Shown one piece after another: positions 1-12,480 of a DNA stretch of 64,000 nucleotides. How positions within the stretch are numbered: position 1 is the first letter of the stretch; every line of letters starts with the position of its first letter. The DNA is from Lumnitzera littorea (lineage: Eukaryota; Streptophyta; Magnoliopsida; Myrtales; Combretaceae), in contig JAMXBB010000003.1 of NCBI GenBank assembly GCA_024138015.1, positions 11,936,341 to 12,000,340 of the forward strand, in the 5' to 3' direction. The notes beneath the pieces are model-generated. The model saw nothing but the letters and a program-made list of their open reading frames with translations, made no database searches and had not been told where the DNA came from. The translations under genes and the position numbers were made by a program.

Positions 1-283
1 AAGTGTGAGCATTAAAAAAAGAGACAAAAAGTAAGATTCCCATAAGTGCAAGGTTCAAGTGAGAATTAAATTCTTGTGCGAAGAACTATAATGGAAGTGT
101 TATGTGCACCATAGAGATGGAGTGAATTCTTTAAAGTAACTACCTTGAGTTTAGATATGTGATTATTAATTGGTAAATTTATTGTCCTTTTTGGAGAAAT
201 TTAATATCTTGGACATATGAGAGTTGAACTTTTCCTAATTCTATTAGATTGTTAGTGCTAATTTACATGTTAATATCTTTCAG
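1..283 (+). other. Intron upstream of the first visible PI31 exon
   Basis: This AT-rich stretch has no coding similarity that I can see. It ends in a T-rich tract and a CAG acceptor at 281-283, directly before the exon at 284. The first base of that exon completes a codon begun in an earlier exon, so this is the 3' part of an intron of the same gene. The earlier exons lie before the window. Confidence 0.7.
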
Positions 284-3200
284 GTCTGAAAATACGGAGA
301 GATCAAGCCAGGGGAGTGGATCTTGTGTTGGACTTGCTGAACCTTGGGAACCGCAGATTCATCCTTCTGGGTATTTATTTATTTCACAATACTCTGGGGT
401 CCCTATCATTAGTGTTATATGTCATTATGTATGTTCAAAATGATAATATTATAGGGATGTTGTAGTTAGACAACCCATAAGTGATACTTAAAATCTTTGT
501 AGACATAGCCACTCATTGGTTCTCAGCCATGGGGTGAATGGAATCTGAGACACATCCTGCTCAAGTCTTTTATTTTTAATGATTGGATGTGCAAGTATAT
601 TTCTCTTGTTATATTCTCATCGGTTTAAATTTGTTGGTCAAAACCTAATGATTTTGAGTTGGTTAATGATGAGTGTTCTTGGGAATTGAAGAACTTTGAC
701 CAAGAATTATGAGTTAAAGTTTGTAAATTAGGTTTCAAACAGAGAAAATGCTTTGACCACTTTCTAGAACTACCTTCAGGGACACCAAATTCTGTAAGAC
801 TAAATCATCTTTTTTCCATTATTAACCCAAATTGTCCCCATATTCCTTCCTTACCGTTGGAAATATATAATGGACAATTTACTTGGAGCCCAAAATGGTA
901 GCCCGATGGGAGCCTAGTGAGATTAGCCCGTAAGCTGTGAGCGAAGTTGTCCAAATTTGATGAAATATACAGATTTAGGAATGATCTGGAAGGTTTAGCA
1001 TATTCACAAGCCCATATGGGGGAGTTTGAGGAGGAACTCCAAAATGTTAGCCCAATGAACTTCTCTTCATCATCCCACTCCCATGATTTTAGCACCCCAG
1101 TCCCCTCATAACATCCCACTACTTTTAAGTCACTACCCGTACTTGTTGACATCAGTCATGCCTAGCCCCTACACTTTGACTGATTCAAACAACAACATTA
1201 ACATACCAATACAACATACACATATGAGAATAATAAAACAACCATGGGCAAACACAACACCAACAGCTGACATGACACAGCATGTAATATAAACAATAAA
1301 ACAAAATAAAATAAAGCACAAGACTGATTTGGTGCATGAGATGCTCCACTCCATGTGTAACAGATTTGTATGTGATAGATTGGGACCATCTTTTTGTGCA
1401 TTCATTTGTTCATTCAATGTTGTTAAAATACCCTTTCTGCAATTTTTGGCATTTTATGTTTTATACTTCAAAATCAGGTTAATAACCCAACCAATTACCG
1501 ATAAAAAGGTTAATAATCCAACCATTGCCTAATTTTTTCATGTTATGCTTTACTAGACTATTCTTCATCTGATAAATATCATTTATCTAATTCATTTACC
1601 CCTCAGTTCACCCATAGGAACAATGTTTCTTGCATGCTCATTGGCTTTTCCCAATTTATCTAGGGCAAATGACTTATCCAAAGTGTATTCATATATTATC
1701 CATGACATGCAATTGTTGATATCCATTTGCTTTCACTTTGTTCAGAGTGATATTGCCTCCTGTGTTCCCTGTTGGTATTAGTGATACTGTTCCAGGACCT
1801 GGTGCTGGAATGTACCCTACCAGGCAATTGCTTACCCTTGCTTAGTCAAATTTTGCTTCACCCTTTGAGTTTCTGGGAATCTCATACTATATTTTGTTCT
1901 TTTCTTTTAGAGGAGGTTATGGAAGTGGTGATGGCATGCTTCTCGGTTAGTTAACTGGACTTTAGTTAGCAAGTTTGCTACAATCTTGTGGTGTCTCATG
2001 ATAGATACTGACTGCTTAATGCAGGGCCAAACGATCCTCGCTGGTTTGGGGGTGACGCTAGGCAGCCTGGTTTCCCTGGAGGCCGGCCGTAAGCAGCTTT
2101 TTCTTTCCATGGTTCTCCTGCTTTCTTCTACTCTCTGTAGTTCTTGTGTATCTATTCCTGAGTGCTGACATACTGACCATTCATAACAGGGGTGTCCCTC
2201 CAGGTGCTCGCTTTGATCCCTATGGTCCACCAGGCATCCCAGGCTTTGAACCCAGTCGGTTTGCCAGGTATTTGGTTGTGTTATTTCTTCCCCTTTCAGG
2301 TAGTTTTTGAGTGATTAAAATGTTGGACTATTCTTTCCCTTTCTTCTTGGTGTTTATATATTGTGTGAGCCCATGGTTCTGCAATCTACCTGTGTAAGAT
2401 ATTCTGGTAGAACAATGATAATTTCCATAACATGCCAACTTCTTTTATTTTATGAAAACTAAAGCTTTCAATTGCAACCATTGAATCCTGAAACTTTCAA
2501 ATATGAAGCAATCAAGAACAAAATGTATGTGGCAATGTCAACAAATTGATATTTTCTTGCCGTGTGACATGCCATGCAGTAACACAATTTAACATCTAAA
2601 ATTGATTATGTGGCAATGTGAACGAATTGATATTATGTGGCAAAATTTAACATCTAAAATTAAAATTTTGGAAGAACATGAAAATAAAAAGGCAAGTACT
2701 AATAGAGGGAACAAACCTTGCCTTTTTAAAAAAATAGGCAGAATTTATTTTTGTTTCACACAATTTTTTTGTATACTCCTTTTGCTTTCATAGAGTAGTT
2801 GTGTAAACTATCTTGTTTATTAACGGTTGTAAATCCTTCATTTTTTATTAACAAATTATATACTTATCCCCAAAAAAAAAAGAAAACCCTTGCCTACTTT
2901 TAATAGTGTCCAGCCATACAGCAACATGATTTTTGCTCTATTATTATTATTATTGCTTTTCAACATGACATGCAAAGATAGGCTCTTTTTTCCCTTATAT
3001 TTTCTTTTTCCTTTTCAAAATTTGCTATTCTGGCTGGTGAGCCCACTTTCGACATGACATGCAAAGATAGGCTCTTTTTGCCCTTATATTTTCTTTTTCC
3101 TTTTCAAAATTTGCTATTCTGGCTGGTGAGCCCAGTCAAGTGGGCCCATATGTAAACTACCTTTAGGCTTTATATATGCAGTCTACATGGTAGATATACT

Positions 3201-4198
3201 TTGTTGGTGTAAAAATTGCATAAAAACTTTAAATTATTGGTTAGGTGTGGATACTCTCCAGAACCTCAATTATGACTTCACTTTACCATAGCTTTTGAAA
3301 TTGTGTATATATGCTCCAAACCGGCAGTAAAACCCTCAAATGGTCATTATTTATGATCTTTTAGTGATGGTTTTGGATTCTAGCAATAGTTTGGAGATTT
3401 TTTGTACATCATCAAGGGGAGGTGAAGTCACATTTTGAGAGTTTACATTGTCTATCTTTACTTGGCGAATATATTAGGGGGTGTATTTGCAATTATCCCT
3501 TTCTCTTGCATGACTATGGTATGATGCTTTGCAACCTTTGAGAAAGAAGGCAGTAACAGCTTGAGGGGGGAATTGGATCAGGGTGCATCCCCTTTAGAAA
3601 AATCTCAAATAACCAAGCTGTCCTGTGTGGGCAAGTTCAAATAATACAGTAGGTTACTACTCCAAACAAATTTTATCCTTGGTTACTATCTTATTAATGG
3701 CAACATTCAGTTTTGGACTGGATTTTATGGTGATTGGAGCATGACTCAAATGACCAAGCTATCCTGCGTGGGCAAGTTCTTGCATATCTTGCCTGAGTAA
3801 ATATGGCTAGTTCTGAACTCTGTGCTCTATGGCTTCCTGGAGTAAGTTGGCCTCCGTTCATTATTTCTAGTTGTTCTAAGAACTGGAGAAAATTGTTGGG
3901 AAGACATTTAGGATCATTTGCCATGGGCTCAAAAATGACATTGATGTAATGAATGGAAATGGAGTTGGTTTGTTTCTCAGCATATATATTGAGGAAGAGC
4001 CATATGTGAAACAAGTATTTAATTTTTGAATAGTTCTATTTTCTTTACATATACACAAGTGATTCTTCTATGATATATTATGCTATCATGGTGTCAGCCC
4101 TCTTGAGAATTCTTTGTTTATGTAGGAACCCAAGGAGGCCAGGAGGTGGGATGCATCCAGATCTTGAGCATTTCCATGATGGTTCAGATTTTATCTAA
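284..4198 (+). CDS. PTRE1: PI31-like proteasome regulator, C-terminal half (partial gene, 6 exons)
   Basis: The PI31 family binds the 20S/26S proteasome; the plant member PTRE1 modulates its activity. Exons placed by hand: 284-370, 1746-1823, 1911-1945, 2025-2088, 2190-2267 and 4126-4198, with TAA at 4196-4198. All phases join into one frame of 137 residues. Visible motifs in order are PQIHPSGVILPPV, GPGAGMYPTRGG, GPNDPRWFGG, PPGARFDPYGPPGIPGFEP and RNPRRPGGGMHPDLEHF, the Pro/Gly-rich C-terminal domain of PI31 proteins. The protein ends DFI; animal PI31 ends in an HbYX tail, so here Phe stands where Tyr would be (inference). The N-terminal domain lies before the window. The second intron (1824-1910) appears to be GC-AG, and exon 1911-1945 is only 35 nt. 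The last intron is 1858 nt and carries duplications. No frame damage is seen, so the gene is probably functional. The family call is strong; the symbol rests on similarity recalled from Arabidopsis. Confidence 0.88.
371..1745 (+). other. Long intron of the PI31 gene
   Basis: This 1375-nt interval lies between the coding segments ending HPSG and starting VILPP, with GT at 371 and AG at 1744-1745. It is AT-rich. Open frames occur on both strands, but none resembles a known protein. I see no transposon termini in it. Confidence 0.75.
2957..3134 (+). repeat. Tandem duplication, period 89 bp, two copies
   Basis: The segments 2957-3045 and 3046-3134 are nearly identical, with a visible difference in a T run (TTTTTTCCC against TTTTTGCCC) and small differences at the left edge. 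Both carry the block GACATGCAAAGATAGGCTC and end GGCTGGTGAGCCCA. The repeat lies inside the last PI31 intron, so it does not affect coding. The near identity implies a recent duplication. Confidence 0.93.
3604..3779 (+). repeat. Imperfect 35-bp direct repeat in the PI31 intron
   Basis: The block CCAAGCTGTCCTGTGTGGGC at about 3604-3638 recurs with a few changes at 3745-3779, about 141 bp further on. Sequence between the copies is not clearly repeated. This may be the trace of an old duplication within the intron. Confidence 0.7.
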
Positions 4199-4262
4199 GG
4201 TTGTATCATGTGTACGTGCGTGTCCCTCTGGGAATAAGAACATGAAGGTCTGTAGAGAAAGT

Positions 4263-4268
4263 AATAAA
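4263..4268 (+). terminator. Probable polyadenylation signal of the PI31 gene
   Basis: A canonical AATAAA lies 65 nt after the stop codon, followed by T/G-rich sequence (TTGTAATG, TTGGTTATGC). The 3' UTR would end roughly 20-60 nt further on. No transcript evidence is available. Confidence 0.5.
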
Positions 4269-4349
4269 TATCATATTCGGATCTGTCCTTGTAATGTACG
4301 AATGAATTGGTTATGCTGTAACTTATAGAGGTTTAGGTATATATTTTAC

Positions 4350-4859
4350 AAGGTAAAGTCAATCCGTTTCAGAGCTTTGGGATAACAGTTACTTATGCGA
4401 ATGGAATAACAAGGCATTGACTAGAAGGCATGGATTGATTTAGGGCTTTTTGCTGAGTATTGGTAAATGCTTAGATCGGTTTGTTCTGGTTTTGTTGCCG
4501 AGCGCATAATAGGTCTTTGTCTTGGGTATTCTCTCTCTATCTCTCTCTTAAAACTCTCTCGTGAAACCCACACAATGCAATCATAAATTTTCCTCGTGTC
4601 AACCTTCAAAGCACACATGTTTCTTCCTCCTTTGTCTATTTTTGATAGAATGATAAAACTATACAGGCTATGAGGATGTCATCGTGAGTCAATTGATTAG
4701 AAATGGTCACAATAGAACTAAGGAATAATTATAGAGTGATATGCAGAAATTTGAGATACGGTCAGAATTTGACACTTTTGGGATCAAAAGAATGTCTATT
4801 ATTAAAGAATGGGAAATTTGTACTTGATTGGAAGATACTATAGGTTGCTGAGGTGAGGC
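4350..4859. other. Intergenic DNA
   Basis: No gene is recognised here. There is a short CT-rich microsatellite at about 4531-4555. Confidence 0.6.
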
Positions 4860-5090
4860 ATGACCCTATGGTTCTCCAAAAATTCTTGAATGAACGTCTA
4901 AGTAGCCATCGGGACCTGGTGCCTTAAAAGGGCCCATTTGATAAACTACACCTTTAATCTCATATATTGTCTGGTTGTCTCAAAGATGAGGCTATATCCT
5001 TATTGACAATTTGCTGCATATTTTGCAGAAAACAAACCCAGCAACATTCTCGGTTTGACTTAAATAAGTCTTCATAAAGAGCCTTGAAGG
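4860..5090 (-). pseudogene. LINE (L1-type) relic, start of reverse transcriptase
   Basis: Read on the - strand, the motif GPFKAPGPDGY is encoded around 4903-4937. This is the MGPxKAPGPDGF block at the start of plant L1 reverse transcriptases. Upstream on that strand (to about 5090), ALYEDLFKSN resembles the FYxxLF segment that precedes it. Stop codons (for example in DNI*D) show it is dead. No poly-A tail or target duplication was located, so the element limits are unknown. Confidence 0.7.
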
Positions 5091-5242
5091 CTCGTATAAT
5101 ATGTGACACATCTGTCAAAGAAGGAAGTATTACTACCTTACATATAATGATTAAATTCTAGCTCTTCGGTCTCGATATTGTCCTTCCTTGAGTTGCACAT
5201 CATCCGATTTCTTTTTAGATGTCAACTCCTTTTCAAACTCTA

Positions 5243-5784
5243 CCCCCTCTTGAACTTCAGCCCGTTTAGCTATAAGGATATCTGTGCATTGGTCGAAGTT
5301 TGGAATTTCTCTTTTTTTTTTTTTTTTCTTTACTTCAAAGAGTATCTCTATAACTGTTCAAATTATGCAAAAGGATGGACGCCACATCAAAATGCAATAA
5401 ATAATAATAATTTGATATGATTAATATATAATAATACTACATAGACATGAAAAAGGTTACGTGGATGCCATCTATGCATGCAAAGGTCACATAGACTTCT
5501 AATGAACTTCATAATCCCTCTTGAAGTTCAGCCAGTTTAGCTATAAGGATATGTGTGCAATGGTTGAAGTTTGGAATTTCTCTTTTCTTTTACTCCAAAA
5601 ATATCTCTATAACTATTGAAATTATGCAAAAGGATAGATGCCACATCAAAATGCAATTAATAATAATAAATAGATATAATTAATATATAATGACTGTAAT
5701 AATAAAAATTAATACTACAGTTACGTAGATGCCATGTATGCATGCAAATGCCACATAGACTCCTAATGGACCTCATAATCATGT
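5243..5784. repeat. Tandem duplication, period about 271 bp, two diverged copies
   Basis: The copies begin CCCTCTTGAACTTCAG (about 5247) and CCCTCTTGAAGTTCAG (about 5516) and run in parallel through TTTAGCTATAAGGATA, AATTATGCAAAAGGAT, GCCACATCAAAATGCAAT and ATGCATGCAAA. Divergence is roughly one difference in ten bases, with indels in the T and AT runs. No open frame is shared. The source is unknown; it may be part of an unclassified transposon. Confidence 0.85.
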
Positions 5785-6096
5785 GTCAAGTTGTAGTTTG
5801 TCCATATATTCATATATGTAAACAGTCATCAATTGAGTTACATTCGGTAGTATAAATGATCACGAATAGTTTCCTTATATAATAAATTGACCATTTGAAA
5901 GTGTAGGTAATAAATTATAAATTTAGGCAAAATTCTAATAGTAAATTTGATATTAACCCCTTGGATTAGAGAGATAATGAGGAGCCACAACTTCATGAGC
6001 AAAATCAAGCCTTAACAACATACATAATATTGCCAAAAGTTGATCTAGAAGTCAACAAGACATCTTCTTCGTTTCTTCTTTCTCAATCTTATTGCT

Positions 6097-6480
6097 TTAT
6101 ATTAAGTTTAAGCGTACTTGCAATACCTTTTTTAGATGACCTATGATACTTTTATTGAGTTTGAACCCAATGGTTTTATATTGCTCATTTTGAATCTCTC
6201 TATTATCTTTTTCCAGTATCTCTCCTATGATAACCATAACTATTGACTTTTTCCTATCACATATAATTCTCATGTCAAGAATTTGTTGAGTAGGTGTTAT
6301 GACTTTCAAAGCAAATGACTTGTTAGCTCCCTTTCTAGACTTTAAATTTGCTTGGCATCAGATTGAAAATCAACATGTCATCGGCATATGGCAGAAGGAT
6401 GATGAACTCATCGTGACACAGTTGCTTCCCGTATACACAATGTTTGATGCTATAATGATGTAATCACAGTCAATCATGAA
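6097..6480 (-). pseudogene. Copia reverse transcriptase relic
   Basis: On the - strand EFIILLPYADDMLIF is encoded around 6360-6410. This is the catalytic YVDD block of Copia reverse transcriptase with Ala at the second position (YADD at 6377-6388). Further on, ALKVITPTQQILDMRIICDRK aligns with the family pattern FAMKDLGxAKQILGMRIxRDR. The frame is broken between the two blocks. No LTRs were recognised nearby, so this is an isolated fragment. Confidence 0.8.
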
Positions 6481-9400
6481 GGAATTAAATTTCTTGTACC
6501 ATTATTTGCTCAGTTATTCAAGTGTGTGCATGAGTATTGTGTCACCTCTAGTTGTATTAGAGAAAATATATTTGTAATCTTATTATGGTGGAAGTATTTT
6601 ATTGATGTGGCCATGTGGGCTTTTTTTTTTTTTTTAAAGGGTTTTCCACATAAAATCTTAGCATTCTATTATTTTTATTATTTGCACTTTTTATTTTTAT
6701 TACTTTTACTTTATCACACACAAAAAAGAAGTTAATTAACTATACAATAATGTAAGCAGTCCTTTCCCAACAAAACTATCCTACTAACATCGAGTACGAA
6801 TATCATTATAGAGAAGGAAATAAAAATTAATGATTTTAATTAACTTACCGTTGATTTAATATATATATATATATTTTGATAACTATACTTTTTGTAGAGA
6901 TAGTAGAGTATGGGTTCTTTTTGATAATTAGAGAATTTAGGACCTGCGCTTATAAATTTTTCATATCCAAATTTTTGGACCTCACCATTGGAATAACTGA
7001 GCATTATCTTTTAACCCCACAAAAGCCCTAAGCCTAATAAAACCAAAACCAAAACCAAAACCTTAAATCCAATTATGATTTAGACTAATTCTTAGTTTTA
7101 GGCCTTAAGTGGAATCAAGTTCAATCCTATAAATTAATAAGCCCTAAAAAAAAATAATACATTCATCTCATAGAAAGAAGAAAATAAAACCCTAATGTTT
7201 TATTTGGTGGTCTAGAATGAAATGGAATGGAATGGAATGGAATGGAATAGAATGGGTATTTGAATGATAAATCTTTTCTTATAATTAGGATGCTCACGAA
7301 ATTGAATGAAATTAAGTGCATATATAATCATATTTGTGAAAAATACCTTTAATTATTGTATGCTATAATTTGTTTGATAGTTAAATAAATAATTTTTAAT
7401 TAATACTACTAATAATGGTGGAATAGAATCGCGATTTTACCTCTTTAAAGTGCAATTTGGTGAAATTGGATTTCCCTTAAAGGTAGAATTGTTGATTTTA
7501 AGGAAATGTGATCTTATCTTTTAAAAATACTTTTAGATATAGGAAAGGGAATGAATTAAGAATCATGATTCCACTTTAGGTAAATTCTAGCATATTAAAT
7601 GTTATATAAATGGATTGGAGCTTAAGCCTAATATTGAGATTGCTCTAATATTGTAGGCCATGTGTAATTAGAACCACCACGTCATAAATCAATTTAAAAA
7701 CTTGAGCCAATTTGTAATTAGAATATGATAAGATTAGGTCTCTTAAAGAAATCTATTCGTATGAATTTTGAAATGGGGTGTTGTCTAGGGTTTTAAAATT
7801 GAATGTTTTTTCTATTTCTTGATTAAGGAATCCTAAAATCTAAAAGGGATATAAATAGTTAATTTGATTGATAAGTTTGCGACGTCACAACTAAATTTAT
7901 TGAACTAGATTTTGTCTGATCTAATTAATAAGTCTATGGATGCGACAATTATAATAAACAAAGGTTTTTATTTAATCTAATTTGATAAGTCTAAGACTTT
8001 ATGAATTAAACCAAAGAAGAATGGTTTTGAGTGCCACAATTCTTAAAAAATTGACAAGTTAACGAGGAAGAAAGTAAAGGCTTCTTTAAGGTTATGTAGC
8101 AATCTTTCATTCAATAACTAATTGAAAAATAATATCTTACTAGATTTTAATATTGAAACCCTAACAACCCTAAGGTGATTAGGTAATTAACCACCAATAA
8201 AAAGACTAAGATTTAAAATCCAAATAAAAATAACCTAAAAACTAGTAATATAATATAAACATCCTTAATATTCTAAAATAAAGAAAAACTAATAAATCTT
8301 CATAAGTAAATGTTGAAGTTAGGAAATCCCATCCTTCTTAGATTACCAAATCCCCATTATTATTATTATTTTTTAATTAAGCCTAGATATTATTAAGTTC
8401 TAAGCCTACTTTGAACTCAACCTTAAACCTAAATCCATTTGAATTAAATTCTTATACTTAAGACCATTCAAAATTAAAAATTAAGCCCATTAGGTGCAAA
8501 ACCTAACCCTAAAACCAAAGGACTAAGATCTTAATTTTAACCTATTTAAAATCAAGTCCTAAACCTAAAGTCCATTAGAATTGAGACCTAGCAACTAAAC
8601 TATAAATAAGAAAAGTGCACTTAATAATGCTTTTAATATGCATATATTATCTTTCGAATCCTCCCCGTACATACTTTTAATATAATGCTGCATAGTATAT
8701 AAGTATATGCATAATTCTATACATATACTTCTTCTAAAGAGCAACAATAATATATAACAAAGTAATGTTATGTAGGCAATAATAAAGTATACTATAACAA
8801 TACAATAATTAATAATATGTTACTTATATTGTATAAAATAGATAATTATATTAAATATTATACATCTTTTTTGGATACACATCTAATGTGATATTTTGAA
8901 ACACCTTTATTTACCCAATTGAATGTGTGACGGACCGATACCAATAACCCTTTAGTACTTATATATGTATATACATAGTTACAAAAGAAGCTATATAATA
9001 AGTACTTATATTTTTTTAATATATCAAGAGAATATGGGGTACAAACTAAAATTAGAATTTTATTTTTATGGGATACCCTATTGGTTGAACCTTTAAGAAA
9101 GAGTATTGGTCCATTTAAATCCTTGAGTAACAGTAAGCTAGATCATATGCTTCATAGTATTTTTAATTACAATTAAGGTTCATGGAAGTTATAAGTTGTA
9201 CCTACTTGTGGTTGTATGTAGTTTTTAGATATGCATGTATGATGCTTATACATTTTGGTAGCTAAGCTACTTTTCTTTTGGGTGCATTAAGGTGACTAGA
9301 TTGCCTTATGATATGAAGTGTCTATGAAAATGGTTGATCACTCTTAACTTGACTTATTTAAATTTGAATTAATTTGAAAACACATACATTGCAAACTTAT

Positions 9401-9866
9401 TAAGGGCACATTTAGGTTTCTATTGACCAAATATTGATCTTTAGGAGACATGAAAGGTTGTCATTTTCAACCTCAATCAAATTATGCGGCTGGAAAGGAG
9501 GTGGCAGTGGGGTTCAGAGCTCGTTCGTAAGTTCTTAGAGGAGTAAAGAGTCTTTATTGCATAAATCTGGGTTTGACATTAATAGCTTACATAGTGGTAA
9601 CCAATTCTTTAATCCATATTAAAATGGGGGTAATTTTTTCAATTTCACATTACACTCAAAAAATGACATGCATAAGACATTTGACTTGAAAAAATTGATT
9701 TTAATGATTACTTGGATAAACTTGATTGTTTATTTGTTTGTGTATATGACATTTATCTTCTATCTCTACATATTGAGTGCTTGGTTTACTCACACCCCTT
9801 TACATTGGTTTGTAGGGAAACCTTAAGGATGTTATGTGTTTGATTACCTTTAGTGAGTAGAGAGCT
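6481..9866. other. AT-rich intergenic DNA with simple repeats
   Basis: No gene or transposon domain is recognised. Simple repeats include T runs near 6621, AACCAAAACC units near 7042, GGAAT units at about 7218-7250 and TA runs near 6861 and 8960. The flanks of the GGAAT array show no TIRs that I can pair. Confidence 0.55.
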
Positions 9867-9958
9867 TTTCTTTCTTTCTTTCTTTCTTCCTTCATCTTCA
9901 TCTTCATCTTCTTCTTCTTATTATTATTTCCACAACCAACCCCCCCCCCCCCCCCCCC
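9867..9958. repeat. Pyrimidine microsatellite ending in a 19-base C run
   Basis: CTTT units are followed by TCATCT and TTC units and then by a C run at 9940-9958. All of it is pyrimidine-rich on the + strand. The opposite strand has 19 consecutive G. Length may be unreliable, because such runs are prone to sequencing error. Confidence 0.95.
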
Positions 9959-10073
9959 TCCGCCTTTATTTGGTTGTATAAATTGTATCAGTTAAGTCTT
10001 ACTTGGACAGCCCTATTTGATTTTATCTAAGTTTTTTTTTAGATAAATTTTAACTTCAAAGACAACTATTTAT

Positions 10074-12480
10074 TGTCGCCTCGAACATGAAGAGTTATAA
10101 TAATCTTGCCATATAAATTAATCTAAGATGGAAGTTGACCTCATAGTCGCTATCGTAGATGTAGTCTATATAAAGGATACTGATCCAACCAGTTTGAAGC
10201 ATTCAGTTTGATACCTGTTAATAATAAAACCTGCGGTATAGCTTTTCAAAATACTTATTTAAAACATGCAGTACGATTTCTCATAATATAGTAATGTATG
10301 CATAAGTATTTACATATCAAGAATCTTAATTCACATAAAGAGTTTACAAAAAGCTGCATATTATAGAATCTATTTACAATAAAGTAGAAAACTAGTGGAT
10401 GTTGTAGGGAATCCTAGTTAATTTCCACAAAACCCAAAAGAAAGCTAAAACAAAAGTCCAGATCCAGTAGGTCTTCTAGTCCTTCACTTTTCTTGCTCGT
10501 GAACACTAACCTAAGGGTAGTTATAACATTACATCCTTAAATTTTACTTGGTATCTAAAAAAGAGTTTATAAGGATGTAAACATAACTAACTTAGTAAGA
10601 GAGATGGTGATAAAAGAGTATAATATGCACAAACATGGTTTTCAAAAACTTTATTTTAGTGAAATGCAATGTAAACAAGCAAATATAACACTATACAATA
10701 TTAATTGGTCCATTATGAGGTTAGATAAACTACATTCACTTTAACTCGGATTGAGGAGTTTCAATATGACTTAAATTGGATTAAACCCAAGCTTGAATGA
10801 TGGAGAACACACTCCTACAAGACTTCCTTTGAACCACGGCTTCCAACTTTATTGTAACCTTCTCTCTTATCACTTAATTTGACTAAGGATGGGGAATGAA
10901 CCATTTTAGCTATCTTCATTAAAGGGATCGGTTTTTGGTCTGATACACTTAATTGTTCCCCTAATGGGTTGTTATACATGTCCATTAGTTAAATACCAGT
11001 CTTTGGTTAAATCTAGTTAAGGGTGACTCTTATCACTTAATTCGACTAAGGGTGGGGAAATGACTATTTTAGCTGTCCTCATTAAAGAGTTTGGTTTTTA
11101 GTTTGATACACTTAATTGTTCCCCTAATGGGTTGTTATACATATCCATTAGTTAAATACTAGTCTTTGGTTAAATCTAGTTAGGGGGTGATAAACCAATT
11201 CATAAGGCAAAGCAATTCAAATATAATCATGCATAACAACAATCTAAGTCTATAATTCATGTAACAATTACACATGAGCATACATACATCCAACTAAGTT
11301 ACAAGCATAACTAAATGCACTGCCAGGTCTTTAAGTACTCTTATATAGTACTCCAACATGCTACGATGTGTGGATCCTAACTTACCTGTATTTCACTGGT
11401 TTACTATTTTTGACCGTCGCACTATTGGTTTTCAATTATCCCAATACATACACAATAAATTAGATTTAATCCATATTTGACCCTTGAATTGATAGTAAGT
11501 AATTCATTTTATATGTTTTTAGTTGGTTTGATATAAATTTTATAAATTATATTCACTTACAAGTTAGGATTTTCTTAAATAGGTAACTAGTTTTTATGAA
11601 CTGTCTTAGGTTATAAAACCCTTTGAATTTTCCTTTGATCTTAGCTAACCCTAAAGTCTTAGACAAATTGTCCTCTAATTTAGTTTCTAAACTTCCCTAA
11701 ACTTACATTTTACTTTTAAGGCTGCCTTTGAGTAGGTTCCTTAGTATATTATTCATGCAAAATCCTCTAAATTAGCCTTTGTATTTAACCATCATGCTAT
11801 AACTAAAGAATTTATGCACTTTTCCTCCAACTCCAGCTAAGAACAACTTAGAGTAACATTTCATTCATCAATTCTCAATCTCATTACTTCCTAATTTCAC
11901 ATATAACATATCCTAAATCATCATTTCACCAAATTCAATAAGTTAACAAGCGACTAAAATTACACTTACAACGACAAGATCATCAGTTCTTATAAATTTT
12001 GACTATACAAATCAATTCCACAGCTTAACATAGTATAAATACTTCATTAAATGTTCAAACTCAAATTTCAAGTGTGATCCTTTAGTAAAATTATATTACT
12101 TTTTAACAAAACAACTATTTTATTCACAATTTGAAGCTTAAATGTTCATAAAAAATATAGAAAATAGTTTTGTGGAAAATTTCTTTATAGCAATTTAACA
12201 TAGGTATAGGAAGTTTATAGAAAAATTTTAAGGTCAAAACTACATTATTAGACGATATAAAAAATAGTTCGATTTGGTTGATTTCTCAAGGATGTATATT
12301 ATAACTACTCAATTTATACAAAATAATATTTTTCCCAAATTCTATACATAAAAATATACAGAAATAAATTTTTATAGAATTTTTTGAGCATTTTTAGTAT
12401 TTTACTAATTTATGAAAAATCGGATACCAATGACCACCACCTTGTTAGTAGAGCTGGGCGTTAGCTCCTTTATCACCTGA
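10074..12480. mobile_element. Degenerate LTR, same family as the solo LTR at 26467-29297
   Basis: The sequence runs parallel to the 26.5-kb solo LTR over a long distance. Anchors include TCTAAGATGGAAGTTGACCT (here) against CCTAAGATAGAAGTTGGCCT, GGATTGAGGAGTT against GGGTTGAGGAGTT, CACTTAATTTGACTAAGGAT against CACTTAATTCGACTGAGGAT, and a GGTGATAAACCAATTCATA-like block. The start resembles TGTCGCCTCGAA. Many C-to-T and G-to-A changes have lowered the GC content. The right end could not be fixed; the last good anchor is near 12480. No target duplication was found. Confidence 0.72.
10866..11190. repeat. Tandem duplication, period 163 bp, inside the degenerate LTR
   Basis: The copies 10866-11028 and 11029-11190 both begin CTTATCACTTAATT and carry TTGTTCCCCTAATGGG and CTTTGGTTAAATCTAGTTA. 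They differ at about one site in ten. The related solo LTR near 27100-27260 has one copy, so the duplication arose in this copy. Confidence 0.9.

Noticed and set aside
805..1417. Antisense open frames of 115 and 82 codons
   Set aside because: They lie in a PI31 intron, resemble no protein, and the shorter one is low-complexity and hydrophobic.
1804..1823. Alternative GT donor within ATGTACCC at about 1811 for the PI31 exon
   Set aside because: It would remove YPTR, which fits the domain, and would shift the phase of the following exon.
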